Counted from the first letter of the stretch, positions 17,816-26,860 are shown. The stretch is 64,000 bases of DNA from Alkalicoccobacillus plakortidis (GCF_023703085.1 NZ_JAMQJY010000003.1:1-64000), one strand, 5' to 3'. Translations and numbers: made by a program. The notes: a model not told the origin generated them from the sequence alone.

Positions 17816-18433
17816 ATGGTTCGTTATGTACTTACATTACTTATAGGTTGTTTGTTGGTTAGCATTGGCATTAACTTCTTTTTTACGATGTATCATTTAC
17901 TTGATGGTGGAATTATTGGACTAGGTTTGATTGCTCATTATCTTTGGAATACGCCAGTTGGATTGACTATTCTCATTGTAAGTATCCCTATTTACATTTT
18001 TGCTTGGTTTTATTTCCGTCCTTTTTTCTATAACAGCCTTGCTGGTGTCATTGTCTCATCCCTACTCATCGATTGGGTTGCTCTCTATTCTCCAGACCTC
18101 GCTATTTTAGGTCCATTAGCAAGCGCCATACTTGGCGGCACTATGCTAGGTGTAGGTGCAGGTATTATGTTTCGAATGGATATCAGTACGGGTGGTTTTG
18201 ATCTCCTAGCGCAAATGATCGCTACTAAAATCCCTTATAATGTAGGCGCAATTATTGTGATCTTTGATATGCTAGCTGTAGTTGCTGGTATTTCTATTGT
18301 GACAATTGAAGAGATTGTTTTATCAACTATTGCAGTAATATCTACTGGTGTTGCGACAATTATTGTCACAAGTTGCCCTATGCCTGCTTTTCTCTATCCA
18401 GCCGACAAATTCCCCGGGAAATGGAACAGCTAG
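17816..18433 (+). CDS. YitT family membrane protein
   Basis: The 205-residue protein is almost entirely hydrophobic, with five to six membrane helices, and carries the YitT-family patterns HLLDGGIIGLGLI, LGGTMLGVGAGIMFRMDISTGG and FDLLAQMIATKIP. It lacks the C-terminal cytoplasmic DUF2179 domain of longer YitT proteins, so it resembles the short YczE/YitT-like form. The transported substrate, if any, is unknown. It stands alone after the mgtE terminator. Confidence 0.8.
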   Translation: MVRYVLTLLIGCLLVSIGINFFFTMYHLLDGGIIGLGLIAHYLWNTPVGLTILIVSIPIYIFAWFYFRPFFYNSLAGVIVSSLLIDWVALYSPDLAILGPLASAILGGTMLGVGAGIMFRMDISTGGFDLLAQMIATKIPYNVGAIIVIFDMLAVVAGISIVTIEEIVLSTIAVISTGVATIIVTSCPMPAFLYPADKFPGKWNS

Positions 18434-18454
18434 TAGGTGGAATCTGTCATATTG

Positions 18455-18562
18455 TTACTGAATAACCGCTTTTCCAGTTATAAACCAGTAAGAGATTCCA
18501 TATATAAAAGCGACAGAGGCAATAATAATAAACAATGCCTTGTTAGAAAGTCTTCTTTTCAT
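18455..18562 (-). CDS. Small single-pass membrane protein (35 aa)
   Basis: This short frame has a strong GGGAGGG ribosome site before its ATG. It encodes a basic N-terminus (MKRRLSNK), one hydrophobic helix (LFIIIASVAFIYGISYWFI) and a short outer tail. The pattern of charge, helix and ribosome site supports a real membrane miniprotein. No family was recognised. It is in its own gap between the YitT gene and wrbA. Confidence 0.6.
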   Translation of the reverse strand: MKRRLSNKALFIIIASVAFIYGISYWFITGKAVIQ

Positions 18563-18631
18563 GTTTAACCCTCCCTGTTTTTCTTTCTTCTATTATACGA
18601 CCATTCTTGCTCAGAAACTATAATACAAAAA

Positions 18632-18661
18632 AAGAACCTAGGAATTTAATCATTCCTAGGC
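18632..18661 (-). terminator. Terminator after wrbA
   Basis: CCTAGGAAT and ATTCCTAGG form a stem at the wrbA stop, followed on the minus strand by TTCTTTTTTT. Confidence 0.85.
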
Positions 18662-19273
18662 TAATTTTGCTGCTACAGTAGCTACTCTTTCTCCTAATCG
18701 AGCTGCCATAACAAGCTCTCTTTCGTCTGGCGTCCTACTTCCATCAGAGCCGGCAAGTGTTGATGCTCCGTATGGGCTTCCACCTATTCCTTCTGTTGTT
18801 AACTGTTCTTGGTTTTCGCCGTATGGTAATCCAACATAAATTAAACCAAAATGCAGCAATGGAACAAGTGAGGTTAAAATCGTTGTCTCTTGTCCACCGT
18901 GTATTGAAGCTGTACTTGTAAAAATGGATGTCGCTCTTCCTTCAAGCGAACCATTTGCCCAAAGTCCTCCGGCTGAATCAAGAAACTGTTTCACTTGTGC
19001 TGGCATATTGCCGTAACGTGTCGGGAACCCCCAAATGATTCCATCAGCCCACACAAGATCATCGTGTGTAGCTTCCTCTAGATGTTCTTGGCTTTTTTGC
19101 GCTTCAATATATGCGTCTTGTCCTGACATCGCTTCTTTTACTGCCTCTGACTCAGGAATTCTTACTAGCCGAACCTCAGCACCTTCAACCCGTTTAGCTC
19201 CCTCTTCTACTGCTTTGGCCAATGTATACACATGTCCGTATGACGAATAATATGGAATTAGAATCTTTGTCAT
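18656..19273 (-). CDS. wrbA: NAD(P)H:quinone oxidoreductase, WrbA type
   Basis: The 205-residue flavodoxin-fold protein starts with the FMN phosphate loop IPYYSSYGHVYTLA. It has the GFPTRYGNMPAQVKQFLD motif, the TSTASIHGGQETTI region and the C-terminal GASTLAGSDGSRTPDE motif that define WrbA. WrbA reduces quinones with two electrons and is often a stress protein. A possible SigB promoter (GTTTAG, 15-base spacer, AGGAAT) lies at 19311-19337, but the match is weak. Confidence 0.93.
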   Translation of the reverse strand: MTKILIPYYSSYGHVYTLAKAVEEGAKRVEGAEVRLVRIPESEAVKEAMSGQDAYIEAQKSQEHLEEATHDDLVWADGIIWGFPTRYGNMPAQVKQFLDSAGGLWANGSLEGRATSIFTSTASIHGGQETTILTSLVPLLHFGLIYVGLPYGENQEQLTTEGIGGSPYGASTLAGSDGSRTPDERELVMAARLGERVATVAAKLA

Positions 19274-19427
19274 TCTTTACACCCTCCAATAATTTCTGTC
19301 TAATTCTTCTATTCCTTAAAAGTCATCAATTCTAAACATGATTTTGTACTTTTTTAATGGAAGTTTCACTAGTAAACCTTTACAATAAGGAGTTGATAGC
19401 GGTATATTCCCCTTTTTCACCTTTAAA

Positions 19428-19453
19428 GTGATCCTATTAGAACGTTTTTGCGT
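19428..19453 (+). promoter_or_regulatory. Candidate ECF autoregulatory promoter
   Basis: GTGATCC (19428-19434), a 16-base spacer and CGT (19451) are repeated with the same spacing before the surface-protein gene at 22160. The preceding bases (AAA) and following TA also match. This suggests both are read by the ECF sigma factor encoded at 19563. Confidence 0.6.
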
Positions 19454-19562
19454 ATGCTTAATTAGAAATGCTCTTTTTAAAACCGCTGTTAAAGAAGCAA
19501 TTACTTCTACTTCAAATAGAGACATTCTAATTATTAAGGAGCAGCGTACAAAGGAGTTATAC

Positions 19563-20129
19563 ATGCCACATCTTAACGACGAACAATTGTATCAACTCGT
19601 TGTTCAGCAAGACAAAGAGGCTTTAGAGACATTATATTCTCGATATGAGAGAATCTTGTTCTCATTTATTTATCGTTTTACAAAAGACAACGGCTTAACT
19701 GAAGAAGTCATGCAAGATCTATTTATGAAGCTTTGGCAAGGGAAAGCCTCATATCAAACCGGTAAAGGAAAGTTCTCATCTTGGATTTTAACGATTGCAA
19801 GAAATGCTGCAATTGATCAAATTCGCAAAAAGAAAGTGACTGAGGTTGAATTTGATGATCGAGATTCTGAACCAGATCCTGAATCAGTAGAACAAACCAT
19901 TGTTTTTCAGGAAGAAAGCACAATTATTCAAGAAGCAGTTGCTACCTTGCCATCTGAACAACAACAAGTTGTAAAATTGTTCTATTTCGACGGAGAACCA
20001 CAAAAGAACATTGCAGAGATATGTAAGATACCCCTTGGAACTGTTAAAGGAAGATTACGTTTAGCGCTTAATCATCTACGTAAGACTCTTAGCAGGCAGG
20101 ATGAAAGAGGCGATATATATGAGCGATAA
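19563..20129 (+). CDS. ECF RNA polymerase sigma factor (SigK/RskA type)
   Basis: The product is 188 residues from the ATG at 19563, which has AAGGAG six bases before it; the longer upstream frame lacks one. Region 2 contains DLFMKLWQGKASY and the -10 contact SSWILTIARNAAIDQIRK; region 4 contains PQKNIAEICKIPLGTVKGRL. An anti-sigma gene overlaps its 3' end, with start 20119 inside the sigma gene. The partner has an RskA-type C-terminal domain, so this resembles the SigK/RskA group. The signal sensed is unknown. Confidence 0.9.
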   Translation: MPHLNDEQLYQLVVQQDKEALETLYSRYERILFSFIYRFTKDNGLTEEVMQDLFMKLWQGKASYQTGKGKFSSWILTIARNAAIDQIRKKKVTEVEFDDRDSEPDPESVEQTIVFQEESTIIQEAVATLPSEQQQVVKLFYFDGEPQKNIAEICKIPLGTVKGRLRLALNHLRKTLSRQDERGDIYER

Positions 20130-20953
20130 AAAATGCATACAATTACTTGATTACTTTAATGGTCACTTAAGTAAAGCAGAAGAAGAAGAATTTGAACTGC
20201 ACCTAATAGACTGCGAAGAATGCCAAGAGCAACTTCAAGAGCTGTATGAATTTAATGATGGTGTTGCTAACGTACCAAGCGATGCAACACCACCAGCAGG
20301 AATGAAGAATCGAATTTTACAATCTGTATTTGAAAGTGATCAACAGACAAAACCAACTCAACCAACCGCAAGACCAGAACCAATCCCATTTGAAAAACCA
20401 GCAAATAAGAAAAACAAACTAGTACCATGGCTATCAGCTGTAGCTGCCATTCTCATAGCAGCAGTCGGAACAAATATTTACACTTTTAATCAATTAAATG
20501 ACTCTCAATCAGAATTGGCTACTCTTGAATTAGAACGAGATCTCTTAACTAGTCAGATTGATGAATACGAGAGTGCACCACCATCTGGAACAGCTCAAAT
20601 TGAACAAGTCATCACTTCAACGTCTCTGCTCTCACAAGAAGATGAAACAGAACATCTTGGGCAAGCGTCTATCGTTCAACAAGAAGATGGATTTAAACTA
20701 ATCGTGCAGGTCGAACAAATGCCAGAACCAGTTGATTCAGAAGTGTACCAGGTTTGGTTGTTTCAAGAAGACACACCACTTCCAAGCCGGCTCATTTGTA
20801 ACAAACGAATCCGGTGAAGGTGCGATAGTATATGATCTTGATTCCGATACAAATATAGAAGATCTATTTGAAGCCATTGCAATCACACTTGAACCACAAG
20901 CGGATAACCAATTACCAGAAGGACCAGTCGTTACACTCTCAGAACTATACTAA
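20119..20953 (+). CDS. Zinc-finger anti-sigma factor, RskA type (frameshifted)
   Basis: This membrane anti-sigma factor has an N-terminal ZAS zinc-binding motif (HLIDCEECQEQL), a proline-rich linker, one membrane helix (WLSAVAAILIAAVGTNIYTF, about residues 103-122), and an extracytoplasmic RskA domain (QVEQMPEPVDSEVYQVWLF). The frame breaks at 20782-20787; restoring CCAGC gives 277 residues continuing LPAGSFVTNESGEGAIVYD. The ATG overlaps the sigma gene. Loss of the last part of the RskA domain, if real, could make the system unresponsive. Confidence 0.88.
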
Positions 20954-20959
20954 AAAGAT

Positions 20960-21000
20960 CCATCCCTAAAGTTATTGCTAACTTTTGGGATGTTTTTTTT
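20960..21000 (+). terminator. Terminator after the anti-sigma gene
   Basis: CATCCC-AAAGTT and AACTTT-GGGATG form a stem followed by eight T residues. Confidence 0.88.
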
Positions 21001-21012
21001 GTGGACTTACCC

Positions 21013-21976
21013 CTCGCTAATTCATAGATCTCTCTTGGTAACCCCAGCTAACTCTTGATGACGCGAGGATGTTTCGTGGTCATAAAGTCTTCCTCTTGCT
21101 AAAGAGAGGTTTGCTCTTGTTATCAAGCTCCCGTTCTTGGTGAGTAGCGGAGGTTTCTTGGTCTAACGTGCAGGTTCTGGCTATCACATCGATCTCTCTT
21201 AGTAACAGTGTCTGCCTCTTGCTAAAGCCAGGCTAGTTCTTGCTCTCAAGCTCCGGCTCTTGGTGAGCTGCTGTTCTATCTTGGTAACACAGTCTTCCTC
21301 TTGCTAAAGTCAGAATTGCCCTTGCTTTCAAGCTCCCGTTCTTGGGGAGCTGCTGCTCTCTCTTGCTAAAGCTAGGATTGCCCTTGCTTTCAAGCTCCGG
21401 CTCTTGGTGAGCTGCTGCTCTCTCTTGCTAACACGGTCTTCCTCTTGCTAAAGCCAGGATTGCCCTTGCTCTCAAGCTCCCGTTCTTGGTGAGTGGCTCT
21501 TTTTATCGCGCGCGGTGGGGCTTTTAGCTTCAAATTCCAATGCAGTTAATAAAAATGACCATTTTTATTCCTTTTTTCACTTGACCTATCTTGGTTTGCT
21601 GCGCGCGAGCTTGGTAAAGTCTTCGCACCTCTTGATGAGAGCAGGTGGCTCTTGGTATTTGTGGGGCCAATCGCAGCGGCTCTTTTTTCTTGGTTTCTCC
21701 TAACAGTTCTTGCTGTCGTTTCAATTGCTCTTGCTATTTGGATCTGGTTCTTGCTTAATCCAGGAACTCTCTTGGTTCCCCACTCCGTCTCTTGCTCTCA
21801 CATCGATCTCTCTTGTTAACACAGCCCCCTATCTTGATTAAGCCAGGACGCTCTTGCTACTTCCGCTTTTTCCCTTGGTAAGATGATCTTTCTCTTGCTG
21901 CTTCCCCGATCCCCGTTGCTAACAGCACCTACCTCTTGCTAATAAGAGGTAAGCTCTTGCTTCAAAGCTCTTCCTT
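21013..21976 (+). repeat. CTTG array 1, alternating 20/21-bp units
   Basis: This gap of about 1.1 kb holds about 42 units that begin CTTGGT, CTTGCT or close variants. In the first block starts fall at 21034, 21054, 21075, 21095, 21116, 21136, 21157 and so on, alternating 20 and 21 bases with one phase break near 21362. Similar units recur (CTTGCTAAAGCCAGG, CTTGCTCTCAAGCTCC, CTTGGTGAGCTGCTG). An AT-rich non-unit stretch at about 21494-21585 interrupts it. There is no supported ORF, no dyad in each unit and no spacer diversity as in CRISPR. The remaining 21977-22098 shows nothing clear. Confidence 0.85.
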
Positions 21977-22098
21977 TCAATCCCTTCCTTCCAAGCTTTA
22001 TCATCTACCAATGACAATATTTTTTCACTTCCCTCCCCCTGCCATATCAGCTTTTCCAACGAATTCCGACATGATTTTTAATTCAATTTCACTTAAAA

Positions 22099-22124
22099 GT
22101 GATCCTAGCCCACCCCGTGTTCGT
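22099..22124 (+). promoter_or_regulatory. Candidate ECF promoter for the surface protein
   Basis: GTGATCC (22099-22105), a 16-base spacer and CGT (22122-22124) match the element before the ECF sigma gene, including flanking AAA and TA. It lies 36 bases before the start codon. Confidence 0.6.
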
Positions 22125-22159
22125 TACCTTGGTATAACAAACAATGAGGAGTGTTATTC

Positions 22160-23539
22160 ATGAATAAATCAAATTCACATATGAAAAAGGCAGCTGTAGC
22201 GATTCCACTTTCTGTTTCTCTCGTAATGGCTCCTACGATTTCAGCTTTTGCTCATGACCATGCAAGTTCGGAAAGTAATCCTAAGATGGAAACGATGGCA
22301 AGTGTATCAACACCTGCATCAGATCTCAGAGCCACATTAGATCAATACTTATCGGAGCATGCTTTTCTAGCAGCGTTTACGATGCAAAAAGGGATTGACG
22401 GTGCTGAAGATTTTGAGGCATCGGCTGAAGCACTTAATGGAAACACAGAAGATTTAACTGCAGCGATTGCGTCAGTTTATGGCGATGAAGCAGGAGAAGC
22501 GTTTGATAAGATGTGGAATGACCACATTGGTTATTTCGTTGATTATGTAAATGCAACGGCTGAAGGCGATGAAGCCGGTAAAGAGGAAGCTATAAGTCAA
22601 TTAGATAATTATCGCGCTGACTTTTCTGAATTTCTTGAAGGGGCAACGGATGGCCGTCTTGATGCTAATGAACTCGCTGAAGGTCTTCAAGAACACGTTC
22701 ACCAATTAATCTGGGCTTTTGACAGCTATGTAGATGAAGATTATGATGCGGCATATGACAACCTACGTGAAGCAACACACCATATGTACGGAGTAGGTAA
22801 AGGTCTTTCTGGAGCAATCACAGATCAGTTCCCTGAGGACTTTGATGAAACTACACCGGATACTCCTGCAGCAGATCTTCGTGCTGATTTAAACCACTTG
22901 TTCTCTGAACACGCAGGTCTAGCGGCATTTGTTATGCAAAAAGGAATTGATGGTGCTGATGACTTTGATCAAGCAGCAGCAGCGCTAGATGAGAATACAA
23001 ATGAATTATCAGCAGCAATCGCTTCTGTTTATGGCGATGAAGCTGGGGACGCATTTAAAGATATGTGGAATGACCACATTGGCTACTTTGTTGATTATGT
23101 AACAGCCACTGCTGAAGAAGATGAAGCAGGACGTGAAGAAGCAATTGCCAACCTAGATAACTATCGTGCTGATTTTTCTCAGTTCTTAGATGATGCAACA
23201 GATGGTCGTCTAGATGCTACTGAACTTGCTGACGGACTTCAAATGCACGTTAATCAGTTAGTAGAAGCATTTGATAGTTATAATGCTGGTGAATTTGAAA
23301 CAGCATACGACCAGCTTCGTGAAGCATATGGTCATATGTTCGGTGTAGGTGAAGGAGTTTCTGGAGCAGTTGTTGACCAATTCCCAGAGAACTTTGAAGC
23401 AATGCCTTCAGATATGCCGAAAACTGGTTTTGGTGGATCTGAAAATCCTGGATTCTCTATTCAAATGTTCAGCTTATTAGCAGCATTCCTACTTGCAGGA
23501 TCTGGACTATATGTTCTACGCCGCAAGCAGAACGCATAA
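22160..23539 (+). CDS. Wall-anchored protein with two His-rich helical repeats
   Basis: The 459-residue protein has a signal peptide (cleavage near SAFAHDH), two tandem repeats of about 160 residues (about 55-220 and 235-400), and a C-terminal sorting signal MPKTG followed by a hydrophobic helix and RRKQNA. Each repeat conserves a histidine in several predicted helices (SEHA, WNDHIGYF, HVNQL or HVHQL, HHMYGVG or GHMFGVG) and many acidic residues, which suggests a helical bundle that binds metal or haem. No family name was recognised. AGGAG precedes the ATG at 22160. It probably belongs to the regulon of the ECF sigma factor encoded upstream. Confidence 0.82.
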   Translation: MNKSNSHMKKAAVAIPLSVSLVMAPTISAFAHDHASSESNPKMETMASVSTPASDLRATLDQYLSEHAFLAAFTMQKGIDGAEDFEASAEALNGNTEDLTAAIASVYGDEAGEAFDKMWNDHIGYFVDYVNATAEGDEAGKEEAISQLDNYRADFSEFLEGATDGRLDANELAEGLQEHVHQLIWAFDSYVDEDYDAAYDNLREATHHMYGVGKGLSGAITDQFPEDFDETTPDTPAADLRADLNHLFSEHAGLAAFVMQKGIDGADDFDQAAAALDENTNELSAAIASVYGDEAGDAFKDMWNDHIGYFVDYVTATAEEDEAGREEAIANLDNYRADFSQFLDDATDGRLDATELADGLQMHVNQLVEAFDSYNAGEFETAYDQLREAYGHMFGVGEGVSGAVVDQFPENFEAMPSDMPKTGFGGSENPGFSIQMFSLLAAFLLAGSGLYVLRRKQNA

Positions 23540-23551
23540 TTACCTTTTTAT

Positions 23552-23586
23552 GAACCAATGAGGTTTCAATATCTCATTGGTTTTTT
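23552..23586 (+). terminator. Terminator after the surface-protein gene
   Basis: AACCAATGAG and CTCATTGGTT form a stem followed by T residues. Confidence 0.88.
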
Positions 23587-23590
23587 CTAT

Positions 23591-23616
23591 GTTTATTGGA
23601 TTCTATAATAGGTAAT
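23591..23616 (+). promoter_or_regulatory. Candidate SigB promoter of the SDR gene
   Basis: GTTTAT (23591-23596) and AGGTAA (23610-23615) are 13 bases apart, close to the SigB consensus GTTTAA / GGGTAA. It partly overlaps the end of the previous terminator. Confidence 0.55.
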
Positions 23617-23655
23617 GACTAGTACTATCTTGCATAGAGGAGTGAACTGTCTATC

Positions 23656-24543
23656 ATGTCGAGTCAAAAAGATATTCAAAGCAAGCAGGAACAAATGAAG
23701 CAAAAACCTGCCGAAACGCAATCTGTTCAACCTGGTATAGAAAGTGAGATGACTCCTGAACCCTTATATGACGATCCAACTTACACAGGAAGTGCAAAGC
23801 TTAAAGGAAAAACCGCTTTGATTACGGGTGGAGATAGTGGAATTGGACGGGCTGTTGCCATTCTATTTGCTAAAGAAGGTGCAAATGTAAGTATTGTTTA
23901 TTTAAATGAACATGAGGATGCTGAAAAAACAAAGCAACTTGTTGAAGCAAAAGGTGTCTCTTGTATGCTTCTGAGTGGTGATGTTGGCGATGAAACGTTT
24001 TGCCAAGACGCAGTACAAAAAACCGTCAAAGCTTATGGGACGTTGGATATTCTAGTGAATAATGCAGCCGAGCAACATTACCAAGAAAAAATTGAAGATA
24101 TCTCCTCTTCCCAGCTCCACCGAACCTTTCAAACGAATATCTACTCTTATTTTTATTTTATTCAGGCTGCGATGCCCCATCTTAAACAAGGCAGTTCCAT
24201 TATTAATTCTGCATCTATTGTTGCGTACAAAGGGAATCCAGTATTAATGGATTATGCGGCAACAAAAGGTGCGATTGTTGCTCTAACGAGATCACTTGCT
24301 ACAAACCTTGTTGAAAAAGGCATTCGTGTAAATGGTGTTGCTCCTGGTCCAATCTGGACTCCACTTATTCCCGCGTCATTCCCTGCTGCAGACGTCGCTC
24401 AATTCGGAGATCAATCTCCGATGAAACGAGCAGGACAGCCTGCAGAGCTTGCTCCGGCTTATGTCTATCTAGCTTCTGATGACTCTTCCTATGTCTCAGG
24501 TCAAATGATGCATGTTAATGGTGGAAGTGTTGTAAACGGATAA
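23656..24543 (+). CDS. SDR family oxidoreductase, general-stress type (YhdF/YhxC-like)
   Basis: The 295-residue protein has a charged, proline- and glutamine-rich N-terminal extension of about 45 residues, typical of the YhdF/YhxC/YdaD group. A classical SDR domain follows: TGGDSGIGRAVA for NAD(P) binding, LVNNAAEQH, a catalytic serine in NSASIVAY and a YAATK active-site motif. The Bacillus members of this group are SigB-controlled general stress proteins, in line with the promoter at 23591. The substrate is not known. AGAGGAG precedes the start. Confidence 0.9.
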   Translation: MSSQKDIQSKQEQMKQKPAETQSVQPGIESEMTPEPLYDDPTYTGSAKLKGKTALITGGDSGIGRAVAILFAKEGANVSIVYLNEHEDAEKTKQLVEAKGVSCMLLSGDVGDETFCQDAVQKTVKAYGTLDILVNNAAEQHYQEKIEDISSSQLHRTFQTNIYSYFYFIQAAMPHLKQGSSIINSASIVAYKGNPVLMDYAATKGAIVALTRSLATNLVEKGIRVNGVAPGPIWTPLIPASFPAADVAQFGDQSPMKRAGQPAELAPAYVYLASDDSSYVSGQMMHVNGGSVVNG

Positions 24544-24552
24544 CTTTATTAG

Positions 24553-24594
24553 AAAGTACCGATCGTACTCTTATGTGATTGGTACTTTTTTTTT
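24553..24594 (+). terminator. Terminator after the SDR gene
   Basis: AAGTACC and GGTACTT pair, followed by nine T residues. Confidence 0.8.
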
Positions 24595-24618
24595 GCATTC
24601 ATCAATTTCCGATAAAAC

Positions 24619-24663
24619 AAAAAGGAACCACAGTGCACTCCTACGAGCTACTGTGGTTCCTTT
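24619..24663 (-). terminator. Terminator after the LTA synthase gene
   Basis: AAAGGAACCACAGT and ACTGTGGTTCCTTT form a 14-base-pair stem followed on the minus strand by TTTGTTTT. Confidence 0.88.
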
Positions 24664-24677
24664 ATATGTTACTTTAC

Positions 24678-26564
24678 TTAATCTTGATCTTCAGCTTGAT
24701 CCGTTCCTTCTTCTTGTGAGTCAAAGAACCTGAATAAATCTCCGTATATAATACGATCTGAGTGTTCAAGATCATTTATGCCTTTTTCAACATGAGGTTC
24801 GCACACTTCTTCTTCAATTTCTTCGCCCTCTTTGTCATAGCACGTATTGTTTGTATAAACGATATCGTCAGTTATTACACTACCGTTTCGTAGCACGGCC
24901 ATTGAATCATTTTCTGGTGAAAATAAATCTGTTCCAAAATGGATATCGTTACGTGTACTATGACCCAACAAATGCATTAATGTTGGTTTAACATCAATCT
25001 GTCCTCCAACTGTACTAATGGTTTCACTCTTATCATGCCCAGGAATGTGAACAATCATTGGTACACGTTGCAGCTGAACCGTATCAAAAGGTGTAATTTC
25101 ATCTTTATCAAGATACTGGCTCATCGCTTTATTATGGTTCTCAGAAATCCCATAGTGATCACCGTACAAGACAAAGATCGTATCTTCATACATACCTGAT
25201 TCCTTCATCTCTTCAAAGAATCGCTCTACCGCATGATCCATATACCGAACTGTAGGGAAGAATCGATTTAGGGTTCCACTATTTGAATCGTACTCGTCAA
25301 TCATTTTATCTTCTTCGCCTAGTTCAAAAGGAAAATGGTTCGTTAACGTAATGAATTTTGTATAGAAAGGCTCAGGCTGCGACTGTAATAAGTCAATCGA
25401 CTGCTCAAAGAAATCAACATCCTTTAGCCCCCAACCAACAGAATTTTCTTCATTCACATCATAACTACCTACATCAAAAAATTGATCATAGCCAAGTGAT
25501 TGGTACATGATATCACGATTCCAAAAACTCTTATTGTTAGCGTGCATGACTGAGGTATACATTCCCTCATTACTCAAAAACTCAGGCAGTGCATTGTATT
25601 CATTTCCACCATGCGTAAAGAAGACTGAACCACTATCACGACCAAACATCGAGTTATCAACAATAAACTCTGAATCTGATGTTTTTCCTTGTGCTGTTTG
25701 ATGATAGAAGTTTTCAAAATAATAACTATCCTCAATTAACTCGTTAAGAAACGGTGTGACCTCTTCACCATTAACTGTATTGTTGATGACAAATGATTGG
25801 ATAGATTCAAGTGAAATCATTACAACATTTTTATCTTCAGCAATACCAAATAGTTCCGGATCCGGTTCCTTGTGATTAGCTTGTGCGTAATTCTTAACTT
25901 CTACGATATCAGAGCTATCAGCAAATACGCGTTGCGCACGAGATTGAGATTGAATATAACCATCATACACATGATAGTTCATCAACCCGATGTTTTTAAC
26001 AAGAAGCTCACGGTCAAACGATCTAGACAACAGCTGTGGGCGTTCTGCTTGTGCAATGGAAAGATTCGCTAGAAAAAGAACAACTGCTAGCGACATGAGA
26101 ATAACAGGCTCTCTCTTCAAACGATTAACCGCTGGAACTCTTTTAGTAGCAATTAAAACGGATAGTAACAGTATATCCGCAAATAGAAGCAAATCAGCAT
26201 AATGAGTTAAACCAACAATACTAGTACCTAAATCATTCAAATTACTTGTTTGAAATAGTACTGGCAACGTAAGAAAATCAGTGAAAAATCGGTAATAAAG
26301 TAGATTGAAATACAATACTAGAGTTGCGATAAAGCTAAATGCAACAATCATTATATTCCTAAGCCTATGCTTAAACATCAATGCAATCGCAAAAAACAAT
26401 ACCGCTGAGCTTAATGGGTTAATGATCAGAAGAAACTCTTGCAACATATTGTCTGAGGAAATGTTGAATCCAACTTTATAAAGAATATACGATTTTATAG
26501 TTAACAAAAGAACGGCCAACCAATATAACTTTAGTCGACTTATAGCAGACTTTATTTTTTCCAT
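24678..26564 (-). CDS. Lipoteichoic acid synthase family protein (LtaS type)
   Basis: The 628-residue protein has five N-terminal membrane helices and an extracellular sulfatase-fold domain. Motifs are VVMISLESIQSFVI, the catalytic-threonine segment YHQTAQGKTSDSEF, SVMHANNKSFWNRD and LYGDHYGISENH, all with the expected metal ligands. LtaS enzymes polymerise glycerol-phosphate from phosphatidylglycerol. Bacilli carry several paralogs, and the sequence alone does not say which one this is. The C-terminal tail is acidic (SQEEGTDQAEDQD). The gene stands alone. Confidence 0.92.
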   Translation of the reverse strand: MEKIKSAISRLKLYWLAVLLLTIKSYILYKVGFNISSDNMLQEFLLIINPLSSAVLFFAIALMFKHRLRNIMIVAFSFIATLVLYFNLLYYRFFTDFLTLPVLFQTSNLNDLGTSIVGLTHYADLLLFADILLLSVLIATKRVPAVNRLKREPVILMSLAVVLFLANLSIAQAERPQLLSRSFDRELLVKNIGLMNYHVYDGYIQSQSRAQRVFADSSDIVEVKNYAQANHKEPDPELFGIAEDKNVVMISLESIQSFVINNTVNGEEVTPFLNELIEDSYYFENFYHQTAQGKTSDSEFIVDNSMFGRDSGSVFFTHGGNEYNALPEFLSNEGMYTSVMHANNKSFWNRDIMYQSLGYDQFFDVGSYDVNEENSVGWGLKDVDFFEQSIDLLQSQPEPFYTKFITLTNHFPFELGEEDKMIDEYDSNSGTLNRFFPTVRYMDHAVERFFEEMKESGMYEDTIFVLYGDHYGISENHNKAMSQYLDKDEITPFDTVQLQRVPMIVHIPGHDKSETISTVGGQIDVKPTLMHLLGHSTRNDIHFGTDLFSPENDSMAVLRNGSVITDDIVYTNNTCYDKEGEEIEEEVCEPHVEKGINDLEHSDRIIYGDLFRFFDSQEEGTDQAEDQD

Positions 26565-26860
26565 AATACTTGGTGCTCCTCTCTTTCATTTCAAGAAATT
26601 AGCGTTTTCAAATTTAATCTTATCTTTAACTCTTATCAAACACTTTTTGTACCCTATTCCACAAAAAAAAGAGTTTAAACGCATGGATTTTACACCCAAG
26701 AAGCGATTATACCAAAAATCAAGCTTAAACTAAACTACTTTTTTTCAGTAGAATCCATTGACGTACATCGCTCTGTGTAAACATACTGTTAAGAAGTATA
26801 CGGTATAACCTCAACAAAAGTTACGATTATGTAAAAATAAATAAGAATACGTTAAAAATA
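26565..26860. other. AT-rich non-coding gap upstream of the LTA synthase gene
   Basis: About 300 bases without a supported ORF. On the minus strand TTGATA (near 26635) and TAAATT with a 17-base spacer could be the promoter of the LTA synthase gene, but the match is weak. No repeat, riboswitch or RNA gene was recognised. Confidence 0.4.

Noticed and set aside
19311..19337. SigB promoter before wrbA
   Set aside because: The spacer is 15 bases and the -10 (AGGAAT) is poor; kept only as a remark in the gene entry.
21494..21585. Inserted mobile element inside array 1
   Set aside because: The stretch is only about 90 bases, with no terminal inverted repeats or target duplication that could be seen.
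21013..21976. CRISPR array
   Set aside because: There is no constant repeat of 24-40 bases with unique spacers, the unit is 20/21 bases throughout, and no cas genes are present.
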